Assembly (NCBI RefSeq): GCF_023065955.2
Contig: NW_026622908.1
Location: 47,775,367 to 47,839,366 of the forward strand
DNA: 64,000 nucleotides
Reading direction: 5' to 3'
DNA from: Ursus arctos
Lineage: Eukaryota; Chordata; Mammalia; Carnivora; Ursidae
Of the stretch, positions 1-13,100 are shown in pieces; position 1 is the stretch's first letter; each line of letters starts with the position of its first letter. The position numbers were made by a program, and so were the translations under genes. Below the pieces are notes generated by a model that made no database searches, was not told where the DNA came from, and worked only from the letters and a program-made list of their open reading frames with translations.

Positions 1-1424
1 GTGGGGCACCACCTGGGCCCCGCTGGGACCACAGCCCTCTCCCCACCCCCAGCCACTGGAAGGGTTGGCTCTGAGGCTGGACCAGCCCTCCCCGGGAGCA
101 GCCCGCTGCCCCCACAGCCTGCTCCATGAGGGGCACATGGACCCAGCCCCTCGACCCAGCTCTGGTGTCCCCAAGCCCCAGGGCTCCCAGGACGGTTGCC
201 TTGAGGCTTGGCCGGTGCCTCTACCTGCAGAGGCACCCCTCACCCCACAGGTGGTGCTCCCCAGAGCCCCCCACCCCTGCTCTCTCCCCTCAGATGGGAT
301 TTGGGGACTCCTGAGGGACGGTGGTCAGTTGGTCCCTCTGTCTCCAGAGAAAGGTTTGCCTGGCTCCAGGCAGCAGTGACCACTGCCCGACAGGGGTTTA
401 CACCATGAACGCAGAAGTAATTGGAGCAAAACTGGCACATTCTATTTGCTGAACCAGAAGGTGTCAAAGAGCAAACACTCCACAGAGGCCTGCTGGCCAG
501 CAACTTCACCGCTGGGTGTTGTCCACACATGCTGTGGGGCTCCTGGGAGATGTGCTGGTGATCTGGCAGGTCGGGCCAGGGGGGACACCGTCCACACCAC
601 ACTGCTGGATGGGGAGGCTGTCCTCCGGCGAGTCAGACCCAGTTCAGGGTCCAGCTCGGGACGGATCTCTGTGCTTACCACGTGGCGGTACTCGGCACTA
701 CTGGGGGCAGAGCCAGCTGGCCTTGCTGGCCCAAGGGGGTGCTGGGCCCCGGCACCCAGTGGGATTCCCTCCCATCCTGTCTGCCCCCAGGAACAACGCT
801 GTCCGAGCTGACTTGAGGGTGTGTGCTAGGCGCAGCGTCCCCCAAGTGGACAGGCACAGGAAGGTCATGCCCGCGCTCCGCCCGCCCCCACTGCCCATCA
901 CCATGGCCAGCCTCTGTCCACTGCAGGCAGCACCGGGAGCGGCCTGCATCGCCCAGGCCGGCAGACCTCAGCCTTCCTGGCCGGCTGTGGACTGAAGAGG
1001 CCGCGTGCCTCTCGTGGGATCGTTCACTCCTATTTGCCTCCGTGAGCTCCTTCGTTCCTTCCTCTGCATTTATTCCAGTGTTTCTGGGTCCCCGCCCTCT
1101 GGAGCTCGCGGCATCTGGGGACGGACTGTTGGCAGACACTGACACAGCAGTGTGGAGGGGCAGGCTCGGGTCAGCGCTGGGGGCAGTGGGGACCCTGACC
1201 CAGGAGAGTCCTCCAGAGGCTTGAGGCCCAATTCCAGGCCCTGCTCCCTGGGCCCGAGCTGGGGTGGACGCAGCACGTTCGGAAGGACCCCACCCGTGGG
1301 GCTGCTTGCCTGCTGCCGTGGGACCTACCCTGTTCCTTGGGCCTCACAGACCACGCGCACCTGCTTGGTCCAGAAAGTCAGCCCTTTGCACCCCACCCGC
1401 CTCCCTCTTGGGCGCTATGAGCGA
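1..1424. other. MUC2 3' flank, no gene seen
   Basis: GC-rich unique-looking sequence. Short open frames run in all frames but none matches a mucin or other known family. Confidence 0.6.
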
Positions 1425-1510
1425 ACTTAGTGCTGCTGAAATCCACACTTACAAACCGTTAAGCTGGTGAATTTTATGTTAAGTGACTTTTGCCACAATT
1501 AAGAGAGAGA
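1425..1510 (+). mobile_element. Old L1 3' end fragment
   Basis: Reads GGTGAATTTTATGTTAAGTG and TTTTGCCACAATTAAG, the terminal part of old L1 3' UTRs, then a short GA-rich tail. Truncated upstream. Confidence 0.55.
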
Positions 1511-4500
1511 GAGAGAAAGTGAAGGCCGGGCGGCCCCACCTCCTCTGGCTGGGGCAGAGGGAGAGGGCAGGGAAGGAACCCGCCCCGCTCAGCACACGGG
1601 CCTCACACAGGCTGCCGTCGGCCCAGGAGGACAGGAGCATGTGGCTCCACATGGAGACCCTGGGGACTTGAGGGTGCCCGCGGACACACGTCCAGCTGGC
1701 CACGGGTGGAGCCCGTCTTTCCTTCTCTTGTTCAGCAAACACGTATTGAGCTCGACCGCACACCAGGCACTGCTGTGCCCTCCGGGTGTTCACTCCACGC
1801 GGCCTGCCTGGCGCCCTGACCCACCGAGGGGCCACCTGGGGAGCCGTCCGAGGGGGTGCTCTTGGCAGAGGGCACCTGCCTCAGGAGGCCCGGCCCAAAC
1901 CACAGCTCTGTTGTCGCGTCGTGGTGGACTCGTGGGTGCCTCCTCCCCCAAGGGGCATTTGATGACAGCCCACGATGACAAAGGCGAGAGCGCCAGCCTC
2001 GGGGCTAATCCAGGATCTCCACTGGCCCAGGGCGAAGCAGTTCCGGGTTCCCTGGGGAAGCCTGAGTCACGGGTGCTGCAGCCCCGCAGGGTTCACGGGC
2101 CTGTGAGCCATGAACTTGGCACCGGGACAGCGAAAGTCACGTCTATTCAGAGACAAGGAAAATATCGTCTCTGTTCCCCCTCCTCCCTGGGAAAACAAAG
2201 GCCTGGTTCATCTGTGCCTTTGGGAACATGCCCCCAGTCGGAGCGGCCGGGCCCTTGCGTGAAGGAGGGGAGACATGACTCAGCCATGGCCGAACCCCAG
2301 GCTGTCGGAGGTTGACCGATGTCTGCAGCCACTGTTCATGCCTCAGCCAAGGAGGAGCTGGGGGCCCTGGGGGCAACAGCTGAGTCGACGGTCTCCAGAT
2401 GGCCCACTCGGAAGGACCCCTCTATGGTGACACCCGGGCTCTCGCCCCTCCTGTCAGGTGGGGCCCCTGTGGGCAGAAGCTTGCCGTCCAGAGCCAGCTC
2501 TCCGGTGTGGCAGGGCCTCCACGCACCGTCCCTGGGGCTGGGCTGCCCAGCAAAGCACATCCATCGAGATTCTAAGGGCACTTCTGAGCCCATGTGGGAG
2601 GGCCAGCCAAGGCACCGAAGGACAAGGGACAGGCTGGGGATGGGGCTGTCCTCAGCTGTCCTGTGTCCTTCCAACTAGAGAGGCTCGGGGACTCTGTGCA
2701 GCCGCCTGCCCCGTGGGGGTGGTCTCCCATCTCCTTCCTCGTCCCACAGACACATGCCTGGGGCAGCCCCCCCCCGGACCTCACAGCTCAAGGGAGAAGA
2801 TGGCAAACAGCGGTCACACAGGTGGTGACCAGAATGGTCAGCACAGAGTCTCAGGCCACCGCCACCCCGTGCAGCCCCCATGCACGGCAGTGGACCACGG
2901 GACGCTGGGCTCAGGACCCTTGTCCTGCCACCCCCAAGAGTCCCCAGCAGCCACCCCGGTTGGCCCACCAGGAGTGGGGACCAGCCCCTTGCAGCTTAGC
3001 CACCTCTGTGTGGGGTGCTCAAGGCAGAGCTTCCTTCAGGGCACCCGTGGGGCAGGAGGAAGGCCATCGGTGCACCTGCAGGCCTCACGCTCCCCCCCAC
3101 AGAGCTTCCCATGACAAGGCCCATGGGTGGGGCCCGGGAGAGCAGGCCCTCACTGGCCCTGTCCATCGTGCTCAAGGACAGGGAAGCCTGGGGGTCGCCA
3201 GAGCAAGGTTTGGGGTTTGCATAAGCAGTAGAGACAGTGTGGTCTGCCTAGCCTGGGCTTCATTGAGCCCTGCCTCTGCCTGGGGCCCAGAAGCAATGCC
3301 CCAGGAGGGCAAGTGCCCTCTGACGTCAGGTCATGGTGTTCAGGGGCCCGACCAGCTGAAGCCAGCGGGTCTGTGGGAGGAATAGCCCTGCTCGCCTGCA
3401 CCTGTTCCCACCTCGCAGCCGTTAGGGGCAACGTGGAGGGGGCAGACCCTGCCTGCCACAGTGCATCCCCAGCCGGGCTCAGCAGGACGGTGGTAGGGCT
3501 GCTGCCCCACCGTGACCCTTCCCTGCGCCCCAGTCCTCCCCAGCAAACCACGAAGATGAGCCACCCATCGCCCGTGAGGGATGGCGGTTTGCAGGGACAG
3601 GTCAAGGTCGGGGCGTGGCACACAGGTTCCCAGCTACTCTGAACACATTGCTGCCCTCTGTGCCAGGGCAGAGGCGGTCACACAGAAGGACATGCCAACG
3701 GATGGAAGCCCCAGCTGGCAGCAGCCCACTCACGCTGTCCAGAAACCCGGTGGCTTCCCGGCTCTGAGGAGCCTCTGTGCTTTTTTTAAAAAAGGCGTTA
3801 TAAACAGAAACTGGAAAAATGCAAGGACGTCCTCCCTGAGTGTCAGGGTGGGCCACCAGCCCTCTGTCCCCCATAAAAGGCTCCCCGAGTGTCCACAGCC
3901 AAACAGACCGAGGTGCAGGCCCAGGATGGTGGGACACAGGCCACACAGCCCTTCCCGCAGAGCCCCCAACTGCCAGCTCCACCATGCCTCGGGGTTTGGT
4001 GGAGATGCTGTGCAGTGTGGTGTCCGCGGGTCCGACTGTCATCGTGCCCGTGGCGTGTAACCCACGGGGCTGCCGTTCTAGAGTTCCGCCACACGAGCAG
4101 CTGGTCTCCGCAAGCAGACACGTTGCTTGCACACGGCCCCAGCAGGAGCCGGATCTGCAGTGCCCTCAGCTCAAACCGAGCCAGACCCAGGACGGAGCCT
4201 GGCGGGTCTCACCCCTGAAGCACGCTGCCCCCCCCCCCGGCCCCATAGCGTGTCACCCTGAGCGGCAAACCCAAACCACTTCCTCCGGGCCCTGGGGCCT
4301 GACCCCTCCCATGGCCTGCTCTCCCTCCTCTCTGTGAGTCACCCCATGGGCCGGGCCTATGCCGGGTTGCAGGGGTCCCCCGAGCCCCCCACCCTGTCTC
4401 AGGAGCAGCTGGACCCCAGCCAGGCTGGGCCTCTGCCCCTTGCACTTTGGAAGGACACTGGGTGAGGATGTGTTGGTGCAGCCTGGAGGGACTGTCCAGA

Positions 4501-5149
4501 GCTGGCACTTGCTGGGGGACCATCCATCCCCATCCCCAGGAACTGGTCCCCACATTCCTGAACAATGGGGCGGAGGCCACATGGATGCTTCCTGTTTGCA
4601 TACAGGGCTGGCCAGTCTGCCTTATTTAGTTATGAGATTTATGGGGTTTTAATGAAGCCCCATCTAATGACGCAGTCACTGGTCAGCATCAAAGTGGGGA
4701 GTGGTCTGAGAGACAGAGACACAGAGATGCGGAGAGACAAAGCCCAAGGCTGCTTTGCTGGGGGGGCAGCTGAGCAGGGAGGGGCCGCAGGAGGCCACAG
4801 GGACGCAGGCTGGTGAGGACCTTCTGGCTTCTCCCGGCCTCATCCCTCATCAGGCTCCCGGCTGTGGAGGTCAGAGGTCGGAGGTCGGCAGGGTTGCCCA
4901 TGCCCCGCAGGGAGATATGTATCAGTGTGTCATACAGGCAATAACCCAGGCAGGGCCAGAGCCCCCGGAATTTGCTCCTCTCCGCCCCCTGCAAGCACCC
5001 AGGCTGCTGGGTCAGACGTGCAGGGGCTCCTCCTCCCCGGCCGCCCAGCCCAGTTCAGGTGAGGGCCGAGCCGGGAGGGGTCTGCTCAAGGGGACACGTC
5101 CAGGTGGCTGTGAGACCCTGGGCTTGTCCCTCCTTCCTCCTTAAGAAGA
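1511..5149. other. 3' flank, no gene seen
   Basis: GC-rich sequence with short homopolymers (for example C-run at 4230-4240). No exon, RNA gene or clear repeat was recognised. Confidence 0.55.
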
Positions 5150-6110
5150 CCCTGGAATCCTCCAAACAACTGAAAAGGGGCCTCAAACCAGCACATGCCC
5201 CCCTGTGTTCACCGAGCAGAGCTGTGAGCACCCCAAGTGTCCACCGACAGACAAGCAGATAAACGTGGTCCATCCACACACCGGACTGTCACTCGGCCTG
5301 AACACAGAGGGACATGCTGACACTGGCCACAGCGTGGATGGACTTGGGGGACGTGACGTTGAGTGAAACAGACCAGACACGAAGGGGCAAATCCTGCAGG
5401 ATTCACCTGCATGAGGTCCCTGGGGTCTCCAGATTCACAGGGACAGAGAGTGGACAGTGGGCGCCGGGGCTGGGGGAGGGATGGGGGTTGGTGTCTCAGG
5501 GGGACGGAGAGTGGACAGTGGGTGCCGGGCCGAGGGAGGGATGGGGGTCGGTGTCTCGGGGACGGAGAGTGGACGGTGGGTGCCGGGCCGAGGGAGGGTT
5601 GGGGGTCGGTGTCTCAGGGGGACGGAGAGTGGACAGTGGGTGCCGGGCCGAGGGAGGGACGGGGGTCGGTGTCTCGGGAACGGAGAGTGGATGGTGGGCG
5701 CTGGGGCCGGGGGAGGGACGGGTGTCGGTGTCTCAGGGGGACAGAGAGTGGACGGTGGGCGCCGGGGCTGGGGGAGGGACGGGGGTCGGTGTCTCAGGGG
5801 GACAGAGAGTGGACGGTGGGTGCCGGGGTGGGGGAGGGACGGGGGTCGGTGTCTCAGGGGGACAGAGAGTGGACGGTGGGTGCCAGGGTTGGGGGAGGGA
5901 CGGGGGTCGGTGTCTCAGGGGGACGGAGAGTGGATGGTGGGTGCCGGGGCCGGGGGAGGGACGGGTGTCGGTGTCTCAGGGGGACAGAGAGTGGACGGTG
6001 GGTGCCGGGGTGGGGGAGGGACGGGGGTCGGCATCTCAGGGGGACGGAGAGTGGACGGTGGGTGCCTTTACCACAATTAAAAATTTTTAATTTTCATGAA
6101 CAGGAACAAC
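5150..6110 (+). mobile_element. L1 3' end (L1M-like) interrupted by a minisatellite
   Basis: Upstream of the array the sequence follows an old L1 3' region: AAGTGTCCACCGACAGAC, ATAAACGTGG, GCGTGGATGGACTTGGG, GAGTGAAACAGACCAGACAC and TTCACAGGGACAGAGAGTGG. Downstream the L1 end resumes as TTTACCACAATTAAAAATTT. Everything between is the tandem array. Confidence 0.75.
5440..6072. repeat. 58-61-bp minisatellite (about 10 copies)
   Basis: Each unit has GGACAGAGAGTGGACAGTGG, then GCGCCGGGGCTGGGGGAGGG, then GGGGGTCGGTGTCTCAGGG. Landmark spacing is 61, 58 and 60 bp in the first copies. Open reading frames of about 250 codons in three frames are a by-product of the periodicity. Confidence 0.92.
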
Positions 6111-7799
6111 ATTAAAGTAATAATTGGAATAATATCCTGACAGTAAAAGACAAAAGTCCTCAGAAGGGAAGGACTCAGAGACAGATAAGCAAGGCCAGAA
6201 AACCAAGCACCTGGGCTGGATGGTCAGCCACTGGCATCAGGAGGGGGGAGGCTGGCACAGAATGGCTCCCCGGTGTGGACCCTCATGAGAATACATCACC
6301 AAAGGTGAGTCACCTCATTAAAGGGGGGTGGACAGGAGTCTGAGAAAGGTGGGCCTGGCTGGGACACAATCATTTATTTTAAGTGACAAAAGCAAGGGTT
6401 TTCAAATTTTGTTTTATACCCAGCCGAACCGTCACTCAAACTGGAGGACAGAACCAGGGTTCTCGAGGACCCCGAGGGCTCGGTGCCGAGACCCACGGAC
6501 TCAGACCCTAGGAGCAAGCATTGAGCTGCCACAAGTCATATGTAGGGAGGGGAGCTGCCGCTCTCCAGCCGGCCTGGAGAGAGAGCACGCATCTGGGGCA
6601 ACCGGATTGGGGGTGGGTGGGAGAGCCCAGCAGGCCCGTCACCCCTGTGGCTGCGTTCTGATGCCCTTGGGGCCCTTCTCCCACCACGCCACCCCCACTT
6701 CCATCTGTGCAGGACACCCAGAGCCCCGTGCGTCAGCCAGCACCCGGCAGGCTCCCCAGGCAGGGCTGGGGAGGGGACAGGAACTCCCCCACCCCGATCC
6801 CAGCCATCGGAGGGGTGCACCCAACTGCAGTGAGGGCCCCCAGGGTCAACGGTGCAGCCGGCATCTGCCGTGTTCCCGAGAGGCTCCATCCAGCTTCCGG
6901 GTAGACCATGCCAGTACCCCACCTTGGGTGGGGAGGACAGAAATGGTCCCTGTGGCTGGTAAACTTCGAAGCCTGGAGCACGGCCCACCACCCAGGCAAC
7001 AGGTCTAAAAGGGCCCCGAGACAACTGTTCTTTGGGGTCTGGTCTTTTTTGGGCCCTGATTTCACAGACAGGAGGCCACAGTGAACACTGGAGACCCTGT
7101 CCGGCATCCTTCCCCAGGAGGGTCTTGGAGGCCAGCTTTAAGTGGGGGTCACATTGGGGCCCACACTCACTGCAGAGGTTACCCTCCAAGTTAGCACGTG
7201 TCCAGGTCCCAATGGGGCCCTTCAAGCAAAGGTGGGAGTTGACTCTGTCAGGGGTAGGGGCAGTTCGGGCAGTGGAGGGGGGCAGGTACCCAGGGGCCCA
7301 GGCTGCAAAAGGGGCGGCATCCAGGCTTCCCGGGGGAGGGGCCTGGCTGGAGCTCAGGGGCCATCGAGGAGGCATGGCGGCCCACGGTGCAGAGCTTGGC
7401 TGAGCCCTGTCCTTGTTCCTGGACGGACTGGGAGCTCCTCTCAGCCGTGCAGGAAACCGGACGGTGGTTGGACAGCTCGCTGAGCCTGGAGATGCAAACG
7501 GCAGTAAAGCCACCCTGTCACTGCCCTGGGGTAGCCCAGTGATGGCCTCGGGCCGCCAGGAGAAGCCCGCTATCCCTCTGGGGCCCCTTTCTATAAGCCG
7601 GCTGACACTTGAGGAGATCAGAGCTGAAATGCCCAAATTATCCCCTGACAGCGCAGGGAGGAGGAGGCTTGGCTGCAGGGTGCGTAGGAAGAGCGGGAGG
7701 GAGAGCTGAGGGAGAGTTCCGGCCAGGATGGGGCAGGTACTTCCTGCAACGTAACCAGCCCGGGGCCAGGGTGGCGGGGCCATGCTACTGGGCCCAGTG
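6111..7799. other. 3' flank, no gene supported
   Basis: Mostly unique sequence. A 426-codon open frame runs on the minus strand (6536-7816) but has no recognisable domain and looks like a GC-rich chance frame. Confidence 0.5.
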
Positions 7800-7962
7800 C
7801 ATGATCCCAACGTCACTCGCCCTTTTCAGCCAGCTTGCCATCTGTGAAGTGAGGATGAGGACCCCCCTCAGGATCGCCGGGAGGATTAAGCGGTTCTGCC
7901 CTCGGCACCAGGCGCTGAGCTGGTGCCTACGCCCCCGTTATCCCCGCAGAGTTTTAGGACAT
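7800..7962 (+). mobile_element. MIR SINE fragment
   Basis: Carries the MIR core pattern in sense: CAGCTTGCCATCTGTGAAGT, GAGGATGAGG, GGGAGGATTAAGCGG and GCACCAGGCGCTGAGC, diverged as expected. Confidence 0.6.
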
Positions 7963-9124
7963 GGCTTCTCAGCGGAAAACCTCATGGCCCTCTCTAAGCT
8001 TCCCGTCCTGTCCACCTGCTCTCCCTCCCTGTGTAGTCGTGGGCTGGATGAGCCTGTGCGTGCCCGGGGGCAGCCCTGACACAGTCCCCAGAGGAGGCAG
8101 CTCACGCAACGGACACGTATTCTCTCCCGGTGTCTGGAGGTGCCGGGGGCGGGGACCCCCTGAGGTCTCTCTCTTCATGTGTGGACGGCCGTGCTCTCCC
8201 TGGGTCCTCACGGGTTCGTCCTTCCGTGCGTGTCTATGTCCTGATTCCCTCTTCCTGTAAGGACCCTGGTCACACTGGTGACCTCGTGTTACCTTGATGG
8301 CCCCTTTAAAGACCCCCTCTCTAAATACAGCCGTCTTCTGAGGTGTTGGGGGTAGGGCTCCTACATACAAAGTTTGAGAAACGTGGTTCAGCCCAGCATA
8401 ATCTATAGGAAAGTGAATCCGAGCTCACTGCACGAGGGAGGAAATGCCTTCCGGGGCCCAGCAGGCGGGTGGGTGCGGGGACGGGCTGCGGCACCCCTAA
8501 CCAGGGCACTGGATGTGACTCCATCAGCAAGCTCGGGAGCTCCTCTGCTGGGGCCCACGGGCGCTGAGGTTCTCAGAGCTGTCCCATCTGTGCACGCCTG
8601 GTCACCGGTGTGCGGGCTCTGCCTGGCCGGCTTAGGGGACGGAGAGGCTGACCACGGCCCAGGGGAGGACCCGGGACCCGACAGACTGTCTGGGGCGGGG
8701 CTCGGGGCCACAGCTGCTGTCTGCGCACAGCAGGCCTGAGACCCAACGCTGAACAGCACAGAGGATCCCACCTCCCATTCCCTGTAGCAGGAACGACTTC
8801 AAACACACTGAAGGACGGAACACGATCGCACGGGTGCCCGTGTACCACCACCAAGTTCAGCCACCACGGGTGGGGTGCCATTCCCGCTTCACCCACACTT
8901 CCATCAAGAAAGAAAATATTCCCTGTCCCTACACCCGGTCCATGTGGCCTTGTGGGTCGTGCAGACTGATGAGACCAGCCTCCCCACCTTTGAAACGCTC
9001 CTGGTCCTCTGTGGCTCTTTGCCCCCCACGCAGCCCGGTGGAGCAGCCACCTGCGTCCCATGAGATGCTCTCCACAGATTCTGAAGGGCCTTTCACTGGA
9101 TTTATCCGGCTGTTGGCTGAGAAC

Positions 9125-9355
9125 TGACTGTAGTTTTCTTTCTCTCTCTTTTTTTTAAATTTATTTGTTTATTTGACAGACAGAGAGAGACAACGAGAGA
9201 GGGAACACAAGCAGGGGGAGTGGGAGAGGAAGAAGCAGGCTCCCAGCGGAGGAGCCTGATGTGGGGCTCGATCCCAGAACGCCGGGATCACGCCCTGAGC
9301 CGAAGGCAGACGCTTAACGACTGTGCCACCCAGGCGCCCCATGACCGTAGTTTTC
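9125..9355 (-). mobile_element. Can-SINE (SINEC) insertion with target-site duplication
   Basis: Full-length element on the minus strand: head GGGGCGCCTGGGTGGC ends at 9340 and the T-rich tail complement starts near 9139. Flanked by TGACTGTAGTTTTC at 9125-9138 and TGACCGTAGTTTTC at 9342-9355, a 14-bp duplication with one mismatch. This family occurs only in Carnivora. Confidence 0.93.
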
Positions 9356-9639
9356 GAAACCGAATCTGACGTCTCGTGAGCACAGCGTCTCTGTGAACGA
9401 AGACCCTCCTGTTTGCGGTCCGCGGGGCAGAGTGAGCCCCCCGTGAAGGCTGCGGCCTCGTTGTTTGATTTGTTCTTAGGAATCTGCACGGGTTCTGAGG
9501 CTGCTTCCGTTACATTTGCTACTTGGTTTTGTGCAGTTTTTTCCTTTATCGACATTGTATCCAACAAGGTTCCTGAGCTCTCTGGCCTCGGAACGGAGCC
9601 CTGTTCTCTTGGCTGTTGGCGGGTCACAGCATCTTTAAC

Positions 9640-9968
9640 TCAGGGCTTAATCTCTTTGTAGTCCTGGTATTTACTATTTCTTTCTCTTGTTTTATCAATT
9701 TGGCAAGAACCTCCAGAGAGCCGTGGGTGGACAGCGTCCGCTTTCCCCGACGTTCATGGGGACGATCTCGAAGTCCCAGCACCGGTTCCTACGCCTGCTC
9801 CCATTCCGTGACAGAAACCCCCCAACATGCTAGGACTGTTGCTTGTGGCCTTAGTTTTCTTTTTAAAACAGTCGAGACCAGCTGTTTACTTCTGTCAGAT
9901 GCTGCTTTCGCATCTACTGAGAAGAGCGCAGGGTTTTTCTCCTGGAATCTGTGATGTGGAAATCCCCT
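9640..9968 (-). mobile_element. Decayed antisense L1 ORF2 fragment
   Basis: The plus strand resembles the reverse complement of L1 ORF2: GTTTTATCAATTTGGCAAGA, CTGTCAGATGCTGCTTTCGC, ATCTACTGAGAAGAGCGCAG and TTTTTCTCCTGGAATCTGTG. Strongly diverged, with no usable frame. Confidence 0.55.
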
Positions 9969-9974
9969 GGGCTC

Positions 9975-10190
9975 GGAGCGAGCCGCCGGCTCCCCCTTCC
10001 GCTCCCCTAGCGGCATTGCACCTCCCGGCCCGGGCAGCCGCGAGCAGCAGCGGGCGACCTCGGGCTCAGGACTGCATGCCGCGGGGCCTCCCACGGGCAG
10101 CGCACGGCGACCTCAGAGACCCTCGGTCCCGGAGTGAGAGGGTGTGCCGCCGGGCACCCGCCACGCCACAGCTAACAGGAAGCCCGCATG
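9975..10190. other. Short CpG-dense patch
   Basis: About 200 bp unusually rich in CG dinucleotides (for example GAGCCGCCGG and GGCAGCCGCGAGCAGCAGCG) inside flank that is otherwise CpG-poor. It abuts the decayed L1. Could be a small CpG island or a chance patch. Confidence 0.4.
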
Positions 10191-13100
10191 ACCAAACACC
10201 AAGATTCAGGGGCTTTGGTGACGGCCACACAGCGGAGCTCCCTGGCTGGCTCCCATCGCCGGTACATTTTCTCGTGCTGAAGTGTCCTTGGATGCTGGGA
10301 GAACTCGACTTGCTTAGGACTGTTGGGACGTAGGGTGTGGGGGGGGAGGGGGTTCATACATAGCACCCCCCCCCCACCTGAGTGCTTGAACCAGCCAAAA
10401 AACAAGCACGGCCTCAGAGAGGCAGAGGCAGGGCCACACCTGACCTTGTGAATTATAAATTCACAGACTGAAAGCCACGGACTACGGACTACGTTTGCGG
10501 GTATGCTTCCCCCTGGAATTCAACAGACAACCTTCCAGTCGCTGGCAGCACGGGGCCTGGACGAACTCCCCTCCGGTCACCCCTGGGGGAAGGGAGAGAG
10601 AAGAGGCAGGATGCCCGCCCTCTGTTTCCAGTGGCTGCCTGCTGCCTGGGGGAGAGCGAGCAGAGGGCGGCAGCGCCAGGGTGAAGGGGACCAGCCCTGC
10701 GTGGACGGAGAAAGGCGCATGCCCTCGTGGCTTCTCTTGCCCACCTGAATTCGCTATGCTGATGTATTCCCCAGGGTGTCCGTCTCCATGGTACTGAGTG
10801 AGACGTGTGCACAGTGTTCCTTCCTTGGGTGGATCTTGAGCGATTTGGGGACCACGTAATTCCAGTTTCCGAATCAGACGGCCGGGCTTTCCCACGTTTT
10901 CTACCATCTAGTCTGTGTGATGTGATGCCACCAAAGCCCCGGTCGTGCACCCCACCCCGTGGCCTGTCCTCACTGATCTGGGCATGGTTGTGCACATGGC
11001 TTGACGGGGGTGACGCGGGAAGTGCTCGGGCTGGAGCTGTCCTCTTGTCACTCCGCAGACGGTGGGGCACCGTGTGAATTGCCGCCTCACTCTGGAGAAG
11101 AGGACACGTGCTGGGGGGCATCTGTGAGCCCCGCTGCTCCAGCCACAGCCGGCCCTGTGGACCCCCCAGCTGACGGCAGACGCCGGACAAGCCAGCCCGG
11201 GCTGCAGACTGGAATCACGAGCTGAGTAAGTCGTAGTTATTTGAGGCAACTGTCAGACGGCTCGCTCTTGTATCGAGTATGAGTTACCCGCCGTAAACGC
11301 CATCAGGTGATGTGCACAGTCTGGTAAATGTCAGCGTCTGCGTGCAGTCACGTGCCCACCACGGAGCGTGTCCACGCCACTCTGCAGCCGGTCCCCTCCC
11401 CGGGCCCACGTCCCAGGAAACCACGGCTCTGCTTTCTGCTCCCACGCTTTGCCATCTCCAGACGCCTCACTAGGAACCGTGCGGTCGTGTGTCATCCGGC
11501 GCTTTCTAGAAGCCTCCGTGCTGCACAAGTGGGTGCTGGCTCGTGTTCGCCGCTTACACCACAGACTCAGCTCTGACTCCAGACAAGTCTCCCCCAGGAA
11601 AGGGAGGTGGGGAGACAGCCAGGGTGGGGGGCCAGGCCTCCTCAAGTCCCCACCCTGCCTTCCAAAGCCACTGCTCAGGGAAGGCTCTTTCCCGGCTTTT
11701 TCCACGGAGGCCCCGTGATTGAGGGCGAGACCGTGGGGCCCGGGGCTCCCCTAACCCGTGGTGCCTGGCAGAGCCCAGAAGGAGTAGCTCCAGGGTCTGG
11801 ACCGGACCTGACATCACAGCAGGGTGACCCCAAAGCCCCTTCTCTCTCTGGGACCAGGCAGGGGTCCCGATTCTACCACCTTCCCCTGTGGTGAAGAATA
11901 GCATAGCCTCTGGGGGGCCTGGTGGGCAGCAGACTGGCTGCGGTCCGTTCCTTGTAACGGTCACGATCCCACTGTGAGGTGAAGGGCTGGGAGGGCGTCC
12001 CAGGCCCTCAGTAGACCGAGCCTGCCGGCATAGCCAGAGCCTGAGCCAGACTGACCCCTGGAGGCCACACCAGGCCCACAAGGCCCAGCTCCTGAGAGCG
12101 TGAGTGCCCCCTGACCCAGACACTTGGGGTGCGGTGGTGTCTCCAGGAACCGGGCATAGCAGAGCCATGAGGCACACCTCTAATCTAGGGGATGCTGTGT
12201 GGAAAGACAAGGTAGGCCAGTGTGGCCAACACAGGCCATAAGCTCTGGATACCCCGTTGGGCCGTGGGTGGCCTGTCCCCCTGTCCCCAGAGCACCCTCA
12301 GCCAGCAGCAGGGACCATGGGGCCCAGCATCTGAGCTCACAAGGGCAGCTGCCACCTGGCCCCTAACCCAGGTCCCACATCCCCACTGAGCCCCAGGACA
12401 ACGCAGCTCAGGGATGTGGGCCAGATGAGGAAGCCGAAAGAGCTGGACATGACCGGAACGCCTCCCTCGCGGCCCCTCCCCCCTCCCCACCCGCACCCGC
12501 CCTCCTCCTCTGAAAAGGACGCAGAGAGAACCAAGAAGACAGCCCTGGCTGGGCCGACAGGGCGGGTCTCTGTTGGGGAGGGGCACCTGCTCTGCTGATC
12601 TCTCGCTGAGAAGCCCGATTTACAGAAGGGCGCCCAGCTGAGTCCCGCGAACGCGTGATCAAGAACATCTGAGGCCCGTCTCCTGTCATCAGCTGCACCA
12701 GGGGGCAGCCCCGGGAGACGAGGTGGGGGCCGCTTGGCCTCAGGTCGGAGGGCAGATCAGCATCTCCAACTGGCCCCAAGGGTGTCCGTGAAAGCTGGTG
12801 GGCAGCCCAGAGAAGAAGGGACCACGGGGGGAAAGCATGGCCTGCACGCTGGGGTCCCCACGGGAATTCTCCCCAGGTAGAAACCAGGCTTGGACAGGGA
12901 AGGGACATCCACGGGGCAGACTCTGGGCCGGTGGGCTCTCCTCCAGACCCAGCCACTCTGGTGGAGAGCAGAGGCTGGGAAGCAGTGGAGGGGAAGGGTG
13001 GGGAGGGGCACAGCCAAGGCGGTCGCTCCCAGGCGGAGGGGCAGGGTGGCTGCCCACTGCGCGGGTATCCCTAGCAGACCCCTCAGAGCCCTCGTGTGAA

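Noticed and set aside
5314..6115. Three overlapping 200-260-codon frames
   Set aside because: Produced by a roughly 60-bp minisatellite within an L1 tail; no start context, splice sites or homology.
6536..7816. 426-codon minus-strand frame in the 3' flank
   Set aside because: No recognisable domain; GC-rich sequence gives long chance frames and the segment overlaps the edge of a MIR.
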